64,000 nucleotides of DNA from Medakamo hakoo (lineage: Eukaryota; Chlorophyta; Trebouxiophyceae; Coccomyxaceae), in contig CP089462.1 of the NCBI GenBank assembly GCA_026636295.1, positions 620,001 through 684,000 on the forward strand, given 5' to 3'. Within the stretch, counting starts at the first letter, position 1; each line of letters starts with the position of its first letter. Below are positions 19,292 to 28,827 of this stretch, one piece after another. The notes below the pieces were generated by a model. That model did not search any database. It saw only the letters and a list, made by a program, of their open reading frames with translations, and was not told the origin of the DNA. The position numbers were made by a program, and so were the translations under genes.

Positions 19292-21766
19292 TCACCCACC
19301 CCGCACCACCCGCCCCCGCCCGTCCGCCAGCCCAGCCACCAGCGCCCCCAGCGGCGGGCTCCCACCCACCAGGTGCGCGGCGCTCAGCGTGGACGCCGAG
19401 TGCGACGGGTGGGCCAGCCAGTCGACGATGAAGCCGGGCAGGGCGCAGGGGACGCCCGCGGCCGCGAGCGCGGCCGCGCGCGCGTCGGGCGTGCCAGCAG
19501 CAGCCGCGGCGGCGCCAGGCCCGGCGGACGCGCCGGACGCCCGCCGGGCCTTGGCAGGCGGCCGGTCCAGGACGCACCCCGGCGGGACGATGGCCAGGTC
19601 GGCCGGCGGGCCAGGGCCGCCGCCGTCCTTGCCGGCACCCCCCCCACCCACCGCGACGACCGCGCCCCCGCCCGCTTCCACGATGCGCGCCAGGTCGTCC
19701 CGGTCCGGCCGGGCGCCGGCGGGGGCCAGGCCGGGCAGGATGGCGACGCGCAGCCCGGCGAACGCGCCCGACCCGACCGCCGCGGCGCGCTCGCGCCAGT
19801 GGCGGGCGGCGCGGGGCGAGATGGCGGCACCGCCCCCGCCGCTGCTGGCGCTGCCGCCCCCGACCAGCTCGTGGTCCGCCTCGGCCACGAGCCGCCCGGC
19901 TTTGACGCACGCGTCCACGAAGCCCGTGCCCAGCACCCAGGCCCCGGCCGCCATGGCGGCCAGGGTTTTGGCCGTGCGGCGCAGGCGGGGTTCGACCAGG
20001 TGGGTCGTGCCGCGGCGCCAGCGCGCGGCGGCCGCGCCACCCTCCGCCGACACCCCCAGGCGGCGCAAGGACGCGACGACGGCCGCGGCTTCGGCTGTGT
20101 GCAAGCCGCCGACGACGAAGGAGGGGCGGCAGGTGGATGTGGGGGGTTGAGGGCCGAGCCCGGCGGCGGGCGCGGCGGCGGCGGCGGGCGCCGACGCGCG
20201 GCGCGGCGCGCCGGCCTTGGCCCGCGGCTTGGCCACCGGCGACGGCGCGGGCGCCTGCGACGGGTTGAGCGCGGCCCGGGCGGGGGCTGCCTTGCGGGCC
20301 TTGGACCGAGGTTCCGGCGGGCCGGCGGCGGCCGTGACGGTGACGGCCGCGTCGGCGGCGACGGGCGGTGGAGGTGGCGGGCGCGGCGCGGCCGCGCCCG
20401 GCCCTGCGCCCACGCCCTCCTCCTCCTCCTCCACCCCGGCCGCCGCCGCCGGCCCGCGGCGGGCCATCCACGCGCCGGCCTGAGCAGCAGGCGGCGCCTG
20501 GGTGGGCTCGCGGCACGCGTACCCGCCCGCGGCGGCCATGGCGCCGGCCACCTGCGAGGCGGTCGGCGGCGCGCCGCCCTTCAACCCGCCGCCGCGGGCG
20601 GTGCGGCCGCCAGGCGCGGGCGGTGGAGCAGCATTCTCATCCGCGCCGCCACCACTCCCACACCGGTCTTCCGCCCCGGCCGATACCTGGGTGAAGCGCA
20701 GGCGCCGGGCCTCCGGCGCCGCGGGCGGGCCGGACGCGCGCTTGGCCCCGCCCGCGGCCGCCTGCCGCGCCTCCGCCGCGTCCGCCGCCGCTCCTCCTGC
20801 TCCTCCCGCCGCCGCCGCTTCGCCGGACGAGACTTCGGCCAGGCCGTCCAGCGGTTCGGGGCCGTGCAGCAGGTTGTACACGTACGGCGCGGCGGGCATG
20901 ACGCGGCCGCGGCGCAGGCTGTCCCACAGCCACGCCGGGTTGACGACCGCGATGCGGGCCGCGCAGGCGGGGGACTTGGCGCGCGCGATCTTGGCGGAGC
21001 CGGCGTCGTCGACGTCGGGAGCGACGACGTGGGTGGCGGTCGCCAGGGACATGGCCTTGGTCGCGGTCGCGCCCGTCGCGGCGAGCGCGGCGAGGACGAG
21101 CGCGCGGAAGTCGCCGGTGAAGCCGGACAGCGTGACCTCGCACTCGGCCGCGCCCGCAATGGACTCGTACTGCAGCGGGCGGTACACCGCGTCGGCGTCC
21201 ACGGGGATGCGGCGCCGGGCCGCCGCGCACTGCCACACCCAGAGCGGGGAGACGAGCGTGGGCGGGGACGGCGACCGGCCCGCGACCGCGAGCGCGGCCG
21301 GGTCCGTCGAATGCCAGGCCGCGACGTGCGTGATGCTTGCGGGCGGAGGGTCGGTCGACGGCGTGTCGATGACCGTGGCGCCGAGGTGGGCTGGTGTTGT
21401 GTGTGTGCGTGTGTGTGAGAGAGAGGGGCGGAGGCGGTGGGGGCAGGTCGTGCGAAGCGCGGGGCTGTCGTGTCTGCGAACGAAAACCGAAAAAAAAACG
21501 CACCTGCCAGCTGCGCCACCGTCGTGGCCTTGCCCGCGTCAAACCGGAAGCTGATCGTCTCGTGCAGGGCGCTGCCCTGGTCGTCGGCCGGCGCCCAGAG
21601 GACGACGCCCTGTGTGTGGGAAGGTGGCGGCGAGTATTTGAGTTTTTTTATTCGCGGCGGCGCATGGAGCGTTTCGGGTGTTGCGGCGTGTGTGAGCGAA
21701 AGCGCGGCCTCGGACGCGGGTTGCCTGCGCGGGGGCTCAAGCACGCACCTCAAAGACGCGCTCCAT
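19292..21766 (-). CDS. multi-BRCT DNA-damage response protein (plant At4g02110-like)
   Basis: Exons are 21749-21766, 21504-21609 and 19292-21390, in phase, 740 residues. The six-codon first exon (MERVFE) joins GVVLWAPADDQGS. The N-terminal half holds BRCT-type repeats: one ending SPLWVWQCAA, and one with VTLSGFTGDFRALVLAAL and RIAVVNPAWLWDSLRRGRV. A long Ala/Pro/Gly linker follows. The C-terminal half has VVGGLHTAEAAAVVASLRRL, THLVEPRLRRTAKTLAAMA, WVLGTGFVDACVKAGRLV, GLRVAILPGLAPAG and LPGFIVDWLAHPSHSA. The block order follows the plant BRCT protein family of At4g02110, a phosphopeptide-binding adaptor family in the DNA damage response. The start codon directly abuts a run of 19 C on the coding strand. 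Confidence 0.82.
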
Positions 21767-21785
21767 GGGGGGGGGGGGGGGGGGG
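21767..21785. repeat. 19-base G homopolymer at a start codon
   Basis: Nineteen consecutive G on the plus strand are read as nineteen C immediately before the ATG of the BRCT gene. It is the longest homopolymer I saw in the window. Confidence 0.95.
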
Positions 21786-21946
21786 TGCGTGGGGGGAGGC
21801 GTGCTCGTGTGTGGAATGAGAGGCCCCCACGCGCGCGTTTCGGGGAGGACTGTCTGAGAGCGAGCGGGCGGTCTGCGTCGGGGGCAGGGAGGTGTGTGCG
21901 CGCGCACACTCCTTCCTTTTCCTCGCCCGAAAGCAGTGCTGCTCAC

Positions 21947-23395
21947 ATGCGCCGCGCCCTGTCCAGCGCGCTGGCCCGCGCAGGCGGCCTGGTCACCTGC
22001 ACGACCGGCGTCCGGGCCGCGTCGTCCTCGTCCGCCTCGCCCGCCCTGGCAAACACGGCCCAACACTTCGCGCCCACGCCCGCCTCGGCCGCCCTGGACG
22101 ACCTGCTCAACGACACGCTGCGTGAAGCCGCTGCTGCCGGCACGTTCAAGCGGGAACGCGAGATCCAGGGGCCGCAAGGGCCTGTGATTTGTGAGTTTGC
22201 ACGACGTCGTGGATGGTTTTTTCATGTCCATCGGTCGGTCGCGCCGACCCTCCAACCATCCCCATCCCTCACCCTCTCTCAACCATCGCACACCCACACG
22301 CGCACAGCCGTCAACGGCAAGTCCGTCCTCAACTTTTGCGGCAACCAGTACCTGGGCCTGGCCAACCACCCGTCCATAGTCGCCGCCGCGCGCGGCGCCT
22401 TGGACGCCTACGGCTTTGGCCTGGCGTCCGTCCGCTTCATTTGCGGCACCCAAACCATCCACACCGCACTCGAACGCCGCTTGGCCGCCTTCCACGGCAC
22501 GGACGCCGCCATCTTGTACCCATCCTGCTTTGACGCCAATGCGGGCCTGTTTGAAGCCCTGCTGACGGCCGAGGACGCCATCTTCTCCGACGCCCTCAAC
22601 CACGCGTCCATCATCGATGGCGTGCGCCTGTGCAAGGCGCAGCGGTACCGTTACGCGCACATGGACGTGGACGACCTGTCCGCCAAACTGGCGGAAGCGA
22701 CCGCAAAGGGCGCCCGCACCAAGCTCGTCGCCACGGACGGCGTCTTCTCCATGGACGGCGACATCGCGCCCCTATCCAGGATCGCCGACGCGTGCGACGC
22801 GGCGGGCGCCCTCCTGTTTGTCGACGACTGCCACGGCACGGGCGTCATCGGCCCCGGCCTGCGCGGCACGCCCGCCGCCACGGGCGCGGAGGGCCGGGTC
22901 GCCATCATCAACTCCACGCTGGGCAAGGCCCTGGGCGGCGCGACGGGCGGGTACACCGCCGCCTCGGACGCGGTCGTCGGCACGCTGCGCCAGAAGGCGC
23001 GGCCGTACCTGTTCTCCAACACGCTCGCCCCGCCCGTCGTGGCGGCCGGCCTGGCCGCCCTGGACCTCCTGGACGCGGAAGCGCCCGCCCTGCTCGCCCG
23101 CCTGGAACGCAACACGGCCCGGTTCCGGGCGGCCATGGGCGCGGCCGGCTTCACGCTCGCGGGCTCGACCCACCCGATCTGCCCCGTCATGCTGGGCGAT
23201 GCGGCGCTGGCCACGCGCATGGCCGACGCCCTGCTGGAGCGCGGTGTGTACGTGATCGGGTTCTCCTACCCCGTCGTGCCCAAGGGACAGGCGCGCATCC
23301 GCGTCCAAATGTCGGCGGCGCACACCGACCAGCACGTCGACGACGCAGTCGGCGCCTTTGTGAGCGTGGGCAAAGAGCTGGGCGTCATTCCGTGA
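21947..23395 (+). CDS. KBL: 2-amino-3-ketobutyrate CoA ligase (glycine C-acetyltransferase)
   Basis: This PLP enzyme cleaves 2-amino-3-ketobutyrate with CoA to glycine and acetyl-CoA in threonine breakdown. Exons are 21947-22190 and 22308-23395, in phase, 443 residues. An N-terminal MRRALSSALARAGGL stretch looks like a mitochondrial presequence. Alpha-oxoamine synthase blocks are all present: VLNFCGNQYLGLANHP, GFGLASVRFICGTQTIH, YPSCFDANAGLFEALL, DALNHASIIDGVRL, VATDGVFSMDGDIAPL, LFVDDCHGTGVIG and NSTLGKALGGATGGY with the PLP lysine. FSYPVVPKGQARIRVQMSAA closes the fold. It is divergent from the BRCT gene and convergent with the Maf-like gene. Confidence 0.95.
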   Translation: MRRALSSALARAGGLVTCTTGVRAASSSSASPALANTAQHFAPTPASAALDDLLNDTLREAAAAGTFKREREIQGPQGPVICEFARRRGWFFHVHRSVAPTLQPSPSLTLSQPSHTHTRTAVNGKSVLNFCGNQYLGLANHPSIVAAARGALDAYGFGLASVRFICGTQTIHTALERRLAAFHGTDAAILYPSCFDANAGLFEALLTAEDAIFSDALNHASIIDGVRLCKAQRYRYAHMDVDDLSAKLAEATAKGARTKLVATDGVFSMDGDIAPLSRIADACDAAGALLFVDDCHGTGVIGPGLRGTPAATGAEGRVAIINSTLGKALGGATGGYTAASDAVVGTLRQKARPYLFSNTLAPPVVAAGLAALDLLDAEAPALLARLERNTARFRAAMGAAGFTLAGSTHPICPVMLGDAALATRMADALLERGVYVIGFSYPVVPKGQARIRVQMSAAHTDQHVDDAVGAFVSVGKELGVIP

Positions 23396-23533
23396 GTGCC
23401 TGTTTTTTTTTTCACCCACGCACACATGCGTGGGGTCCACGGTCTGGGGGAGAGGCGAGAAGGTGGCGCGTGCGGTGGACAGCCGGTAAAAAAAGAGAGG
23501 GCAGCAGCAGGTATTTTTCTTTTTTTCTTTTTT

Positions 23534-24289
23534 TCACAGTCCACCCCGCCTCCTCCGCTCTTCTTCCTCCGCATCCACGGCCGCGACCAACTCCAGCAAC
23601 AACCCCGTCGGCAGCCCAAACACAGAGTCCTGCCCACCCTCAATCCGATCGATGTAGCTCGACGCCGGGCCCTCGATTTTCAGGGCGCCCGCACAGCCCG
23701 CGGCCGCTGCCGCGGCGGCAGCCAGGTCGGCTCCAGACGGCGCTTCCCTGAACCACACGGTCGCTTGGTGGACTCCGGACGCGCGGACGCGGGACGGCCA
23801 GGCCGTGACGGCTAATCCAGACACCGTCGACGGTGGGTGGGTCGCGTAGCCCGCGATCCAGGCGGCCGCCTCGGCGTCGTTGCCCGGTTTTTCCCGGATG
23901 GAGGGCGACGGTCCGCCTGAGAGGACGACTTGGTCGGCTGAAATGATGAGGGCGGGCTCGCCGCCCTCCGCGTCTAGGGCGTCTGCGAGGGAGTCGCCTT
24001 TGGCCGCGGCAAGCTCCAATACTAGGGCGGCGGCATCGTTCCGAGCGCGCGCGTCCAGGCCCAACGCCCGTTCGTCCAGGTCGGCGGCCCGGGTCGAGAA
24101 CAACAGGCCGAGCTGGGACAGCACCGCCTTGCGCGCGGGGCTTGCGCTGCCCAGGATGAGGCGACGCCCGAGCTTGTTGAGAGCAGCTGCGGCCGCTCCT
24201 GGGGGCGGGGGCGACACGGCGCCGGGCATGCCTGGGGGCTGCTGCGACCCCGCGCGTCCCGCCGCAACGACGGGGAATCGGTTGTGCAC
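23534..24289 (-). CDS. Maf-like nucleotide pyrophosphatase
   Basis: Single-exon gene of 251 residues. Maf-fold proteins hydrolyse non-canonical or modified NTPs (dTTP/UTP/pseudo-UTP types) as housekeeping pyrophosphatases. Signatures are LILGSASPARKAVLSQLGL (N-terminal motif), LIISADQVVL (catalytic Asp region), an EKPGNDAEAAAWI block and GGQDSVFGLPTGLLLEL near the C-terminus. The Leu/Ala/Gly N-terminus before residue 45 is low complexity, and the start may lie further in (Met at residue 21). It is longer than bacterial Maf (about 190-200) because of that extension and an Ala-rich loop. Confidence 0.85.
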   Translation of the reverse strand: MHNRFPVVAAGRAGSQQPPGMPGAVSPPPPGAAAAALNKLGRRLILGSASPARKAVLSQLGLLFSTRAADLDERALGLDARARNDAAALVLELAAAKGDSLADALDAEGGEPALIISADQVVLSGGPSPSIREKPGNDAEAAAWIAGYATHPPSTVSGLAVTAWPSRVRASGVHQATVWFREAPSGADLAAAAAAAAGCAGALKIEGPASSYIDRIEGGQDSVFGLPTGLLLELVAAVDAEEEERRRRGGL

Positions 24290-24434
24290 TCTCTGACGGA
24301 GAGAAAGCTAGCCACGTCGCACACCGTCGTTGCGAGCGCAAAGAAGAAAAAGCAGCGCGCGCACCATGCCCCACCCCTGAGGCTTCACTCGCCCGTCCGG
24401 ACCGCGGCTCGCATCCCGTGGCCCTTGACCACAC

Positions 24435-26846
24435 ATGAGTGCGGACGGCGGCGCGAGCGGTGCGTCGCCCAGGGGCGGCGACGCCAATGCGGCCGGCGCC
24501 GGCCGACCACGCTCGTCCCCACCACCCCCGCCCCCTCCACCATCCACGTCCGACCTCGCCGCCCTGGCCTCCGCCCTGCAATGCCCCATCTGCATAGATG
24601 TCCTGACCGACCCCGTCACCACGCCGTGCGGCCACGCGTTTTGTGCGGGCTGCGTGCGCCGGGCGGTCGAAGCCCGACCCGCCTGCCCGACGTGTGGCGC
24701 GCCGGTCGCGGGCGCGAGCGCGTGCGCGCCGTCGCACGCGCTGCGGGCTGTGGCTGAGAGGCTGGGGCAGACGGCGCTGGCGGCGGCTGGCGGCGGGCGA
24801 GGTGGTGACGCAGCAGCAGGCGCGGCGGCGCCCGCTCCACTGGCCACGTCGTCGTCCACCGCCGCGGCCGTGTGGGCCGCGCTCGACGGCGGCGGCGCCG
24901 CTGCCGGCGCGCCGTCCGCGTCCGACCTGTCCCGCGCCGACTTGGACGCCCTCATTGCAAGCCTCATTGCCCGGCGCGCCTCTTTAGCCGCCCGCGACGC
25001 GGCCGCCGACCTGCGCCTGCTCCTGAAATTCTTGCAGCGTGCGCGCGCGCGCCAAGCCGCCCGCCTGGCGGCGGCCACGGCGGAAGTGGCGGCAGTGGAC
25101 GCGGACCTGGCGTGGGTGGCGGCGCGTGTGTCCGAAGCAGACGGCGGACGACCCGCGGCGCTGGGCGCGGCGCCGGCCCAGCTGCTGCTGGAGGGTGGAG
25201 GTGGTGGCGGCGGCGGCGGCGGCGACCCTCCGCCCGCCTCTGCGGCGCTGGCCACCGTCGACCCGGCGGCCCTGCGCGCGGGCAAACGCCGCCTGGCTGC
25301 TGCCTTTGACGACCTCCAAGACTGTTACCTGACGCTGCGGCGGGAGAGGGAGGCGGCGGGCGGTTCTGGCGGCGGCGGCGGCGGCGGCGGCAGCGGCGAC
25401 GGCGGCGCGCTCGTCCCAACCACCACCACCACCACCGCCGACACGGCCGCCCTGGTGCCGCTGGGCCCGCCGTCCACGGCTGCCGAACACAACCGGTCAG
25501 CCTCCCCGCACCCTCCGTCCACCGCCGGCCCGGGCCCTGCCTTGGCCGAAGTCTCCCGCCTCCTGTCCGTGTGCGTGCGCGCGGGCGGCCGCCTCGCGCA
25601 CCGCGCGCAGCTCCCACCCGCCGCGGGCGCCGCGCCGGCTGCCGGAGGCGCCGCCAGCGCTCCAACAGCGCCGCCTGCCGGCTCGTCCATCATTTCGTCC
25701 GTGGAATTCGACGCGGGCGCCCTGCACTTTGCGACGGCGGGCGTGGCCCGCCGCATTGCGGTGTGGAGGTTTGACGACGTCGCGCCGCCGGGGGATGGAG
25801 GGCGGGAGGAGGCCGCCGGACAGGGGGGCGCCGCCGACGACGACGCCGGCCGGGCCGCCCGCCGTGTTCGGTCCGGCTCGACGGGCTCGCCGCCTCCGCC
25901 CACCGGTCCGTCCCCGGCCCTGTCCCTGGCCGCGGACGCCAAGCTGTCGTGCGTGTCCTGGTGCCGCGCGCCGGGCGGGCCGGCCAACCTGCTCGCGTCC
26001 GCGGACTACAACGGCGGTGTGACGCTGTGGGATGCGGCGGCGGGTGCGGCTGTCGCGGAATACGACGCCCACGACCGGCGGGCCTGGTCCGTCGACTTCT
26101 GCCCCGTGGCGGGCGGCGGCAGCGCCGGCGGCGGCGCGGGCGCGACCTCGTTTGCGACGGCCTCGGACGACGGCACCGCCCGCGTCTGGTGCACCCGCTC
26201 CCGGTCCGCGGTCGCGACCCTGACCGTCGGCGCAAATGTGTGCTGTGCCCGCTTTGCGCCCGCGGGCGTGCCCGGAGGCGCGGCGGGCGCGGGCGCGGAG
26301 CTGGCCCTGGGCTCCGCCGACCACTCGGTCCGCGTGTACGACCTGCGCGCCGCGGGCCGGGGGCCGCTCGCCACGCTGACCGGCCACGCCCAGGCCGTCT
26401 CCTACGTGCGGTACGCGCCAGGCGCGCCCGGCCTCGTCTCCGCGTCCACGGACGCGACGCTGCGCCTGTGGAGCCGGGCATGGGCGGGCGGCGGCGGGGG
26501 CGCCCCGCCTCCCCCTCCCCCGCGGTGCGTCCGCGTGTACCGCGGCCACGCCAACGAGCGCAATTTCGTGGGGCTGGACGCCGCGGGCGACCTGGTCGCG
26601 GCAGGCTCTGAAACGGGCGAAGTCGTGGTCTACGCGGCCGCCCTGTCCCGGCCGATAGCGCGGGCTGCGTGCGATGGTGGGCCGGCCGTCGGGGCGGGCG
26701 GGCTGCCTGCGCCGCCGGCCTTTGTGTCGGCCGTGTGCTGGCGCCCCGCGCCGGGAGATGAAGGGACGGGGCCGGCGGTGTTACCGCGCACGCTGCTGGC
26801 CGCGACGAGCCGGGGGAGCGTGCACGTGCTGGAGCTGGGCGAGTAG
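24435..26846 (+). CDS. COP1: E3 ubiquitin ligase COP1
   Basis: COP1 is the RING/WD40 E3 ligase that with SPA proteins degrades light-signalling transcription factors. Single exon, 803 residues, against about 675 in Arabidopsis. RING: C at residues 50 and 53 (LQCPICIDVLTDP), PCGHAFCAGCV, then CPTC near residue 87. A helical region (LLLKFLQRARARQAARLAAA) fits the coiled coil. WD40 repeats run from about residue 415: SSVEFDAGALHFATAGVARR, LSCVSWCR, DYNGGVTLWDAA, DRRAWSVDFCPV, DDGTARVWCTRSR, GSADHSVRVYDL, GHAQAVSYVRY, STDATLRLWSR, GHANERNFVGL and FVSAVCWRP, in the same order as plant COP1. Extra length is Gly/Ala/Pro linkers. It is divergent from the Maf-like gene, 145 bases between starts. Confidence 0.94.
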   Translation: MSADGGASGASPRGGDANAAGAGRPRSSPPPPPPPPSTSDLAALASALQCPICIDVLTDPVTTPCGHAFCAGCVRRAVEARPACPTCGAPVAGASACAPSHALRAVAERLGQTALAAAGGGRGGDAAAGAAAPAPLATSSSTAAAVWAALDGGGAAAGAPSASDLSRADLDALIASLIARRASLAARDAAADLRLLLKFLQRARARQAARLAAATAEVAAVDADLAWVAARVSEADGGRPAALGAAPAQLLLEGGGGGGGGGGDPPPASAALATVDPAALRAGKRRLAAAFDDLQDCYLTLRREREAAGGSGGGGGGGGSGDGGALVPTTTTTTADTAALVPLGPPSTAAEHNRSASPHPPSTAGPGPALAEVSRLLSVCVRAGGRLAHRAQLPPAAGAAPAAGGAASAPTAPPAGSSIISSVEFDAGALHFATAGVARRIAVWRFDDVAPPGDGGREEAAGQGGAADDDAGRAARRVRSGSTGSPPPPTGPSPALSLAADAKLSCVSWCRAPGGPANLLASADYNGGVTLWDAAAGAAVAEYDAHDRRAWSVDFCPVAGGGSAGGGAGATSFATASDDGTARVWCTRSRSAVATLTVGANVCCARFAPAGVPGGAAGAGAELALGSADHSVRVYDLRAAGRGPLATLTGHAQAVSYVRYAPGAPGLVSASTDATLRLWSRAWAGGGGGAPPPPPPRCVRVYRGHANERNFVGLDAAGDLVAAGSETGEVVVYAAALSRPIARAACDGGPAVGAGGLPAPPAFVSAVCWRPAPGDEGTGPAVLPRTLLAATSRGSVHVLELGE

Positions 26847-27129
26847 GAGGCAGGGTGTGGAGAGAGCAGTGTCGGGTCCCTTTCATTGTTTTGTTTTCCC
26901 ACGCGGAGCCGCTCCCAGGCCAATTCGACGCCCGGCGCCGGCCCAGGCAGGCTCTCGCAACGGCCAGCGTCTCCTGCGGCAAAAGGCGCAGGTATCGGGC
27001 CTCCCTCTGCGCCTGTGCGCGTGTCAGAAGCCGCTCCCTAGCCGGCGGGCGGCCAGTTTCCTCTCCGCACCGAGCGACAGCAATCCCTTTCCTCCTCGCC
27101 GACCCGGCCGGGTCTTCCCATCAAAGGCC

Positions 27130-28407
27130 ATGGCCTTTGTCGGCCTGGGCGGCGATGCGGCCTCCCGCCCCACGTTCTTCGAACTCGTCGCTGCCGACCG
27201 CCTCATGCCGGCCTTGCGATCCGCCACATCTTACACCCTCGCCGTCCTGGCCCAAGCCCGGCCGCGTGGGCTGCCCGCCCGCCTGCTGGCCTGGGAGGAC
27301 GAAGCGGTCGCCCTCCTGACGGCCGCGCTGGATGGGGCGGCCCTGGCTTCGCCGACGTCACCGGGGTCCTTTGCTGATGGGCTGTACGGCCTGCGGCGCG
27401 CCGTGCCGGACCCATCGGCGCCCGGCGGGCTGGACAGGGGGCCGCTGTCGGCCCGGGACCGCGCGCGCACGGTGCTGGTGCTTGCCGCGCTGCCGTACCT
27501 GCGGGCCAAGGGGGACGCCCTGCACCGCCGCCTGGTGGCGGAGGAAGCACAGCGGCGCCGACAGGAGGACGGCGCGGCACCGGTCAGCGAGATCACGGCG
27601 GCGGAGGACGACGGGGGTGGAGGAGCGGGCGCGCCCGGCGCGGCCCGCCCCGCCACCGCCACTGCCACCGCCCGGGCGACGGTCGCGGCCGCATACGTCC
27701 GGTCCTACCCCGCCGTCATCGCCGCCCTGGAAGCCGCCCGGCTGGCCTACCAACTGGGCTACTTGCTGGACCTGTCCCCGCCTGCGGCAGGGTGGCGGAG
27801 GAGGCGGAGGCAGAGGGGGGTGAAGGCGGCGTCGGCGTCGTCGGCCGGGCCGCCGCCCGACCCGTCCGTCGTCCCGCCCTACTTCAGCCCCAGCCTCGCC
27901 GCCCTGGGCCAAGTCCTCGTCCGCGTGTCGGGCTCCGAACTGGCGTCGGAGGCGCGGGCGCTGTCCGCGCAGCGGGATGCGGCCCTCCTCGTCGCGCGGT
28001 CCCGCCCGCTGCCGGGCCTGAGGAGCGGGCTGCTCAGGGCGCGGTGGGCGGCGTCCGATTACGCCCGCCCGGCCCTCATCCTCGGCGTCTTTGCCTTCAA
28101 GGCGCTCGAGTGGTGGTATGCGTCGGGCGAGGCCGCGCTCGGCTCGGCGGCCGGCCGGGCGCCGCTGCCCGCCCCGCCGCCGCCGCCCATCGTCCCGCCC
28201 GCGCCCGACGGCGTGCCGCTGCCGGACGATCCGGCCGCCTGCCCGCTGTGCCGGCGGCCGCGCACCAACCCGGCGCTGGCCGTGCCGTCGGGCTATGTGT
28301 ACTGTTACCCGTGCCTGCACGCGGCCGCCGTGGCGAGGGGGGAGTGCCCTGTGACGCGCCTGCCGCTGGGCGTGGGTGGCGTGCGGCGGCTGTACGATGC
28401 CAGTTAG
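27130..28407 (+). CDS. PEX12: peroxisomal E3 ligase subunit PEX12
   Basis: PEX12 is a peroxisomal membrane RING-type protein that, with PEX2 and PEX10, ubiquitinates the import receptor PEX5. The start at 27130 (MAFVGLGGDAASRPTFFELV) matches the family N-terminus; the open frame upstream is 5' UTR. The protein has 425 residues. Visible are RPTFFELVAADRLMPALR, FADGLYGLRR, VLAALPYLRAKGDALHRRL, AYVRSYPAVIAALEAARLAY and YFSPSLAALG. A possible membrane helix is LILGVFAFKALEWWY. The degenerate C-terminal zinc-binding segment CPLCRRPRTNPA...YCYPCLHAA...GECPVTRLPL has five Cys, typical of PEX12. Confidence 0.92.
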   Translation: MAFVGLGGDAASRPTFFELVAADRLMPALRSATSYTLAVLAQARPRGLPARLLAWEDEAVALLTAALDGAALASPTSPGSFADGLYGLRRAVPDPSAPGGLDRGPLSARDRARTVLVLAALPYLRAKGDALHRRLVAEEAQRRRQEDGAAPVSEITAAEDDGGGGAGAPGAARPATATATARATVAAAYVRSYPAVIAALEAARLAYQLGYLLDLSPPAAGWRRRRRQRGVKAASASSAGPPPDPSVVPPYFSPSLAALGQVLVRVSGSELASEARALSAQRDAALLVARSRPLPGLRSGLLRARWAASDYARPALILGVFAFKALEWWYASGEAALGSAAGRAPLPAPPPPPIVPPAPDGVPLPDDPAACPLCRRPRTNPALAVPSGYVYCYPCLHAAAVARGECPVTRLPLGVGGVRRLYDAS

Positions 28408-28595
28408 GGGGTGGGGTGTGGACTGTCAGGCAGACGAAAAACAAAAGACGAAGAAGAAGAAAAGAAACACGAACACACGACCTAGCGTTCCGTGTTCGGG
28501 CCCTCCCCTTCTCCCTCCATAGCGTTCCACACCCGCGCTCCCCCTCTGCACCCCTCCCCTTCCCCTCCCCTCCCCCCACCCCCCACCTCACCCAC

Positions 28596-28791
28596 TCAGC
28601 AGTCCAGCAACAGCCGGCGCGGGTCTTCCACCACCTCCTTCACCCGCTTCAAAAACGTGACGGCTTCCCGGCCGTCGATCAGCCGGTGGTCGTACGTCAG
28701 CGCGATGTTCATCATCGGCCGGGCCTCGATGGCCCCCGTGCCGGGCACGACGACCGGGCGCGGCACGATGGAGTGCATGCCCAGGATGGCC

Positions 28792-28827
<36 letters not shown>

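Noticed and set aside
19238-21418. Plus-strand open frame of 726 codons opposite the BRCT gene
   Set aside because: The minus strand carries recognisable BRCT motifs over the same bases. The plus frame is Arg/Gly-rich with no motif.
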